DNA from: an uncultured Eisenbergiella sp.
Lineage (GTDB): Bacteria; Bacillota; Clostridia; Lachnospirales; Lachnospiraceae
Assembly: GCA_910585455.1 (NCBI GenBank)
Contig: CAJUEL010000003.1
Location: 62,001-126,000, forward strand
Direction: 5' to 3'
DNA length: 64,000 nucleotides
Shown: in pieces, positions 62,026 through 64,000 of the stretch
Position numbering within the stretch: the stretch's first letter is position 1
Layout: each line of letters opens with the position of its first letter
Notes under the pieces: generated by a model
Told to the model about the DNA's origin: nothing
Databases searched by the model: none
What the model saw: the letters and a program-made list of their open reading frames with translations, nothing else
Position numbers and translations under genes: made by a program

Positions 62026-63048
62026 ATGAAAAGGAAGCTTCTGATTTTTTCCATGGCGGCAGTCCTGCTGACCATGGGGCTGGCGGCATGCGGCAGGGCG
62101 GCCGGTACGAAGGAGGAGGGCGGTGTACAGGAGAATGCCGTGAAGGTGCGGCTCAATGAAGTGGCGCATTCTATTTTTTATGCCCCTATGTATGTGGCGA
62201 TTGAGGAGGGGTATTTTGCGGAGGAAGGGATTGATCTGGAATTGGTCACAGGGTTTGGCGCGGATAAAACGATGACCGCCGTCCTTTCCGGCGAAGCCGA
62301 TATCGGCTTCATGGGATCGGAATCCACAATTTACACGTATTTGGGTGAGACCAGCGATTATGTGGTCAACTTTGCGCAGCTGACCCAGCGGGCGGGTAAC
62401 TTTTTGGTGGCGCGGGAGCCGGTTGATGACTTTTCCTGGGATATGCTGAAGGGAAAAAATGTGCTGGGAGGCCGGGCTGGCGGGATGCCGGAGCTGGTTT
62501 TTGAATATATTCTGAAACAGAACAGCATCGATCCCAAATCCGATCTTTCCATCGATCAGAGCATTGACTTTGGCTCCACGGCAGCGGCATTTTCCGGCGG
62601 TCAGGGAGATTTCACCGTTGAATTTGAACCCCATGCCACTTCGCTGGAGGAAAAAGGAGACGGTTACGTGGTGGCGTCTTTGGGTGAGGCCTCCGGCTAT
62701 GTGCCGTATACCGCTTTTTCGGCAAAAAAGAGCTATCTGGAGGAGAATCCGCAGGTGATTCAGTCCTTCACAAACGCCCTGCAAAAGGGCATGGACTATG
62801 TGGCTTCCCACACGCCGGAGGAAATTGCGGCGGCAATTTTGCCGCAGTTCGCAGAAACAGACGAGGCGGTGCTGGCGTCGATCGTGAAGCGTTATCACGA
62901 TCAGGATACCTGGAAAAAGGATCTGATTTTCCGGGAGGAAGCTTTTACATTGCTGCAGGATATTCTGGAAGAGGGCGGCGAGCTGTCCAAACGGGTGCCC
63001 TATGAGGAGCTGGTGACGACGGAATTTGCGCAGAAGGCGGCAGAATGA
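62026..63048 (+). CDS. ABC transporter substrate-binding lipoprotein (NMT1/SsuA-like)
   Basis: The 340-residue protein has a lipoprotein signal peptide (MKRKLLIFSMAAVLLTMGLA) with lipobox LAAC and C22 as lipidated residue. The mature part has the NMT1/SsuA-type fold: HSIFYAPMYVAIEEGYFAEEGIDLEL and then SGEADIGFMGSESTIY. Such proteins deliver thiamine precursors, sulfonates, nitrate or similar molecules to an ABC importer. No permease or ATPase gene follows, so its partners are elsewhere. ATG at 62026 is 5 bases after GGAGG. Confidence 0.9.
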   Translation: MKRKLLIFSMAAVLLTMGLAACGRAAGTKEEGGVQENAVKVRLNEVAHSIFYAPMYVAIEEGYFAEEGIDLELVTGFGADKTMTAVLSGEADIGFMGSESTIYTYLGETSDYVVNFAQLTQRAGNFLVAREPVDDFSWDMLKGKNVLGGRAGGMPELVFEYILKQNSIDPKSDLSIDQSIDFGSTAAAFSGGQGDFTVEFEPHATSLEEKGDGYVVASLGEASGYVPYTAFSAKKSYLEENPQVIQSFTNALQKGMDYVASHTPEEIAAAILPQFAETDEAVLASIVKRYHDQDTWKKDLIFREEAFTLLQDILEEGGELSKRVPYEELVTTEFAQKAAE

Positions 63049-63132
63049 GAGGCGGCCGGCGCGCAAAGGCTTTGATATGTATGTGAAAAAGCTGCGATAA
63101 AAAATCATAAAAAAGGATAATCTGTGCATAAT

Positions 63133-63166
63133 ACAGGGAATGGCAAAAGGAACTGTCATTCCCTGT
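63133..63166 (+). terminator. hairpin after the lipoprotein gene
   Basis: ACAGGGAATG (63133-63142) with CATTCCCTGT (63157-63166). No T-run on the plus strand, but it is stable and lies in the 180-base gap before the next gene. Confidence 0.5.
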
Positions 63167-63245
63167 AAAACGATGGGGCTATAGAAGATTTTACAGACAT
63201 GCGATGTCTGGCGGTTAAAGAGATGGCTTTATGGAGAGCGCAGAT

Positions 63246-63758
63246 ATGAAGATGCAGAAAAGAATTTTCCTGGCTGGCGGCTTTTTTTTCACCTGTATCG
63301 CAGGGACGCTGTTGCATTTCGTATATGAGTGGAGTGGGCGCAATTTTTTGGTGGGGCTGGCCGCGCCTGTGAACGAATCCACATGGGAGCATTTGAAAAT
63401 GTTGTTTTTTCCGACATTGGTGTGGATGCTTGGCTGGCAGATTTTTTCGGGAAAATCCGTGCAGGGGCTTTGGGCAGCAGGTACGGTAGGAATCAGTGCC
63501 GGGATGCTGACGGTGGTGACATTTTTCTATACCTATGCGGGAGTTCTGGGAAGAAACTGGCTGCCTCTGGATGTGTTTTCCTTTTTTCTGGGTGTGTTTG
63601 TCATATTCTTTGTGGCGGGGAAAAAATGGAACGGCTATGCGGATGGCGGGTGGCAGAACAGGCTGGCGGCGATCGCGCTTGTGCTGCTGGCACTGTGCTT
63701 TTTCCTTTTTTCTTATTGGAGCTTGCCGATCGGCTTATTTAAAGAACCTGCTCTGTAA
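63246..63758 (+). CDS. DUF6512-type membrane protein
   Basis: A 170-residue integral membrane protein with about five spans. The motif LVGLAAPVNESTWEHLKMLFFP is typical of the DUF6512 family in Clostridia, whose function is unknown. ATG at 63246 is 7 bases after GGAGAG; ATG at 63231 overlaps that site. Single gene on the plus strand. Confidence 0.75.
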   Translation: MKMQKRIFLAGGFFFTCIAGTLLHFVYEWSGRNFLVGLAAPVNESTWEHLKMLFFPTLVWMLGWQIFSGKSVQGLWAAGTVGISAGMLTVVTFFYTYAGVLGRNWLPLDVFSFFLGVFVIFFVAGKKWNGYADGGWQNRLAAIALVLLALCFFLFSYWSLPIGLFKEPAL

Positions 63759-64000
63759 CAGGGAAGCCGCAGGCTGATTATTACCCGGTCCTGTAAAAAT
63801 TGCGCCTGCCCGGTTGTGCTTCCCGCCAAAATCTGCTAGAATCGTAAAAGGCGGTCATGCGTGCGTGTCGGCACAGAGAGATCGATTTTACGTGTGGCGG
63901 CGTGCCCAAAGGGCGCATGCAGGTTTACAAAAAACGCAGAAAATGAGGCGGCTCCCGGACCAGGAGAATGTGGGGACAGGCCGTCCGGAGGGTGAAAGAC
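63759..64000. other. right edge, no gene supported
   Basis: The last 240 bases are GC-rich, with no ORF supported by a ribosome binding site. CGGCGTGCCC and GGGCGCATGC could form weak folds; nothing further is claimed. Confidence 0.4.

Noticed and set aside
1..64000. CRISPR array or insertion sequence
   Set aside because: No regularly spaced direct repeats of 25-40 bases and no transposase gene were found. The repeats seen are hairpins, short operators or a 7-base tandem.

Overview
The window joins two kinds of DNA. Bases 1 to about 52,770 are the right-hand part of a large integrated mobile element, AT-rich, with most genes on the plus strand and strong AGGAGG-type ribosome binding sites. 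The left end of the element lies outside the window, because the first gene runs off the edge. From about 52,780 onward the DNA is clearly richer in GC and carries ordinary bacterial chromosome genes. The gene set (YolD/UvrX-type SOS polymerase, FapA-like DUF342 protein, GH42 and GH43 sugar enzymes) and the base composition suggest a gut clostridium, probably of the Lachnospiraceae. This assignment is an inference. The boundary is marked by a tyrosine integrase (51436-52677) followed by a tRNA 3'-end remnant (about 52748-52776), the usual right attachment site of an element inserted in a tRNA gene.

The element looks like a large prophage or phage-plasmid. It has a tail tape-measure gene (44222-50866), a tubulin-like partition pair (TubR/TubZ type, 23387-24695), a DnaG-type primase split by an in-frame stop, its own complete ClpX (29628-30848), a sigma-like factor (8841-9422) and a helicase behind an SOS-type promoter (35992-37680). 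It also has a 1076-residue protein (38453-41683) carrying the DFDGD metal-binding signature of the RNA polymerase beta-prime / YonO / RNA-silencing polymerase superfamily. No head, terminase or other tail gene is recognisable here; these may lie to the left.

Layout by region. 1-4400: an HNH/AP2 homing-endonuclease-like gene, then a metallophosphoesterase-radical SAM fusion overlapping a TagD-like nucleotidyltransferase. 5000-8800: a control region in which one small XRE repressor sits among five copies of an ACCCTAAA operator, two of them inside consensus promoters that fire outward to an ArdC-type antirestriction operon (minus) and to a small-gene operon (plus). 8841-11417: sigma-like factor, DUF262 protein and unknown genes. 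11430-11750: a type I toxin-antitoxin locus with both promoters and a terminator visible. 12300-16440: serine recombinase, a LexA-like DNA-binding domain without the protease, a Lar-like zinc protein and several small unknown genes. 17437-22130: AbiH and membrane/HTH genes of possible defence role. 22200-31600: a divergent tRNA-Gly, TubRZ, primase, ClpX. 33600-38240: a LA2681-type HEPN protein and the SOS-type helicase. 38453-44120: the RNA-polymerase-like gene and small HTH and zinc-ribbon genes. 44222-51230: tape measure and one follower.

The most interesting parts are the RNA-polymerase-like enzyme, the phosphoesterase-radical SAM-nucleotidyltransferase module, the TubRZ locus, the interrupted primase, the type I toxin locus, the XRE operator network and a family of long imperfect hairpins around the 27-kb region. 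The chromosomal flank (52,983-63,758) supplies an internal control: its Y-family polymerase has a LexA-type box inside a consensus promoter, the same kind of box found in front of the element helicase, which suggests that host LexA controls both.
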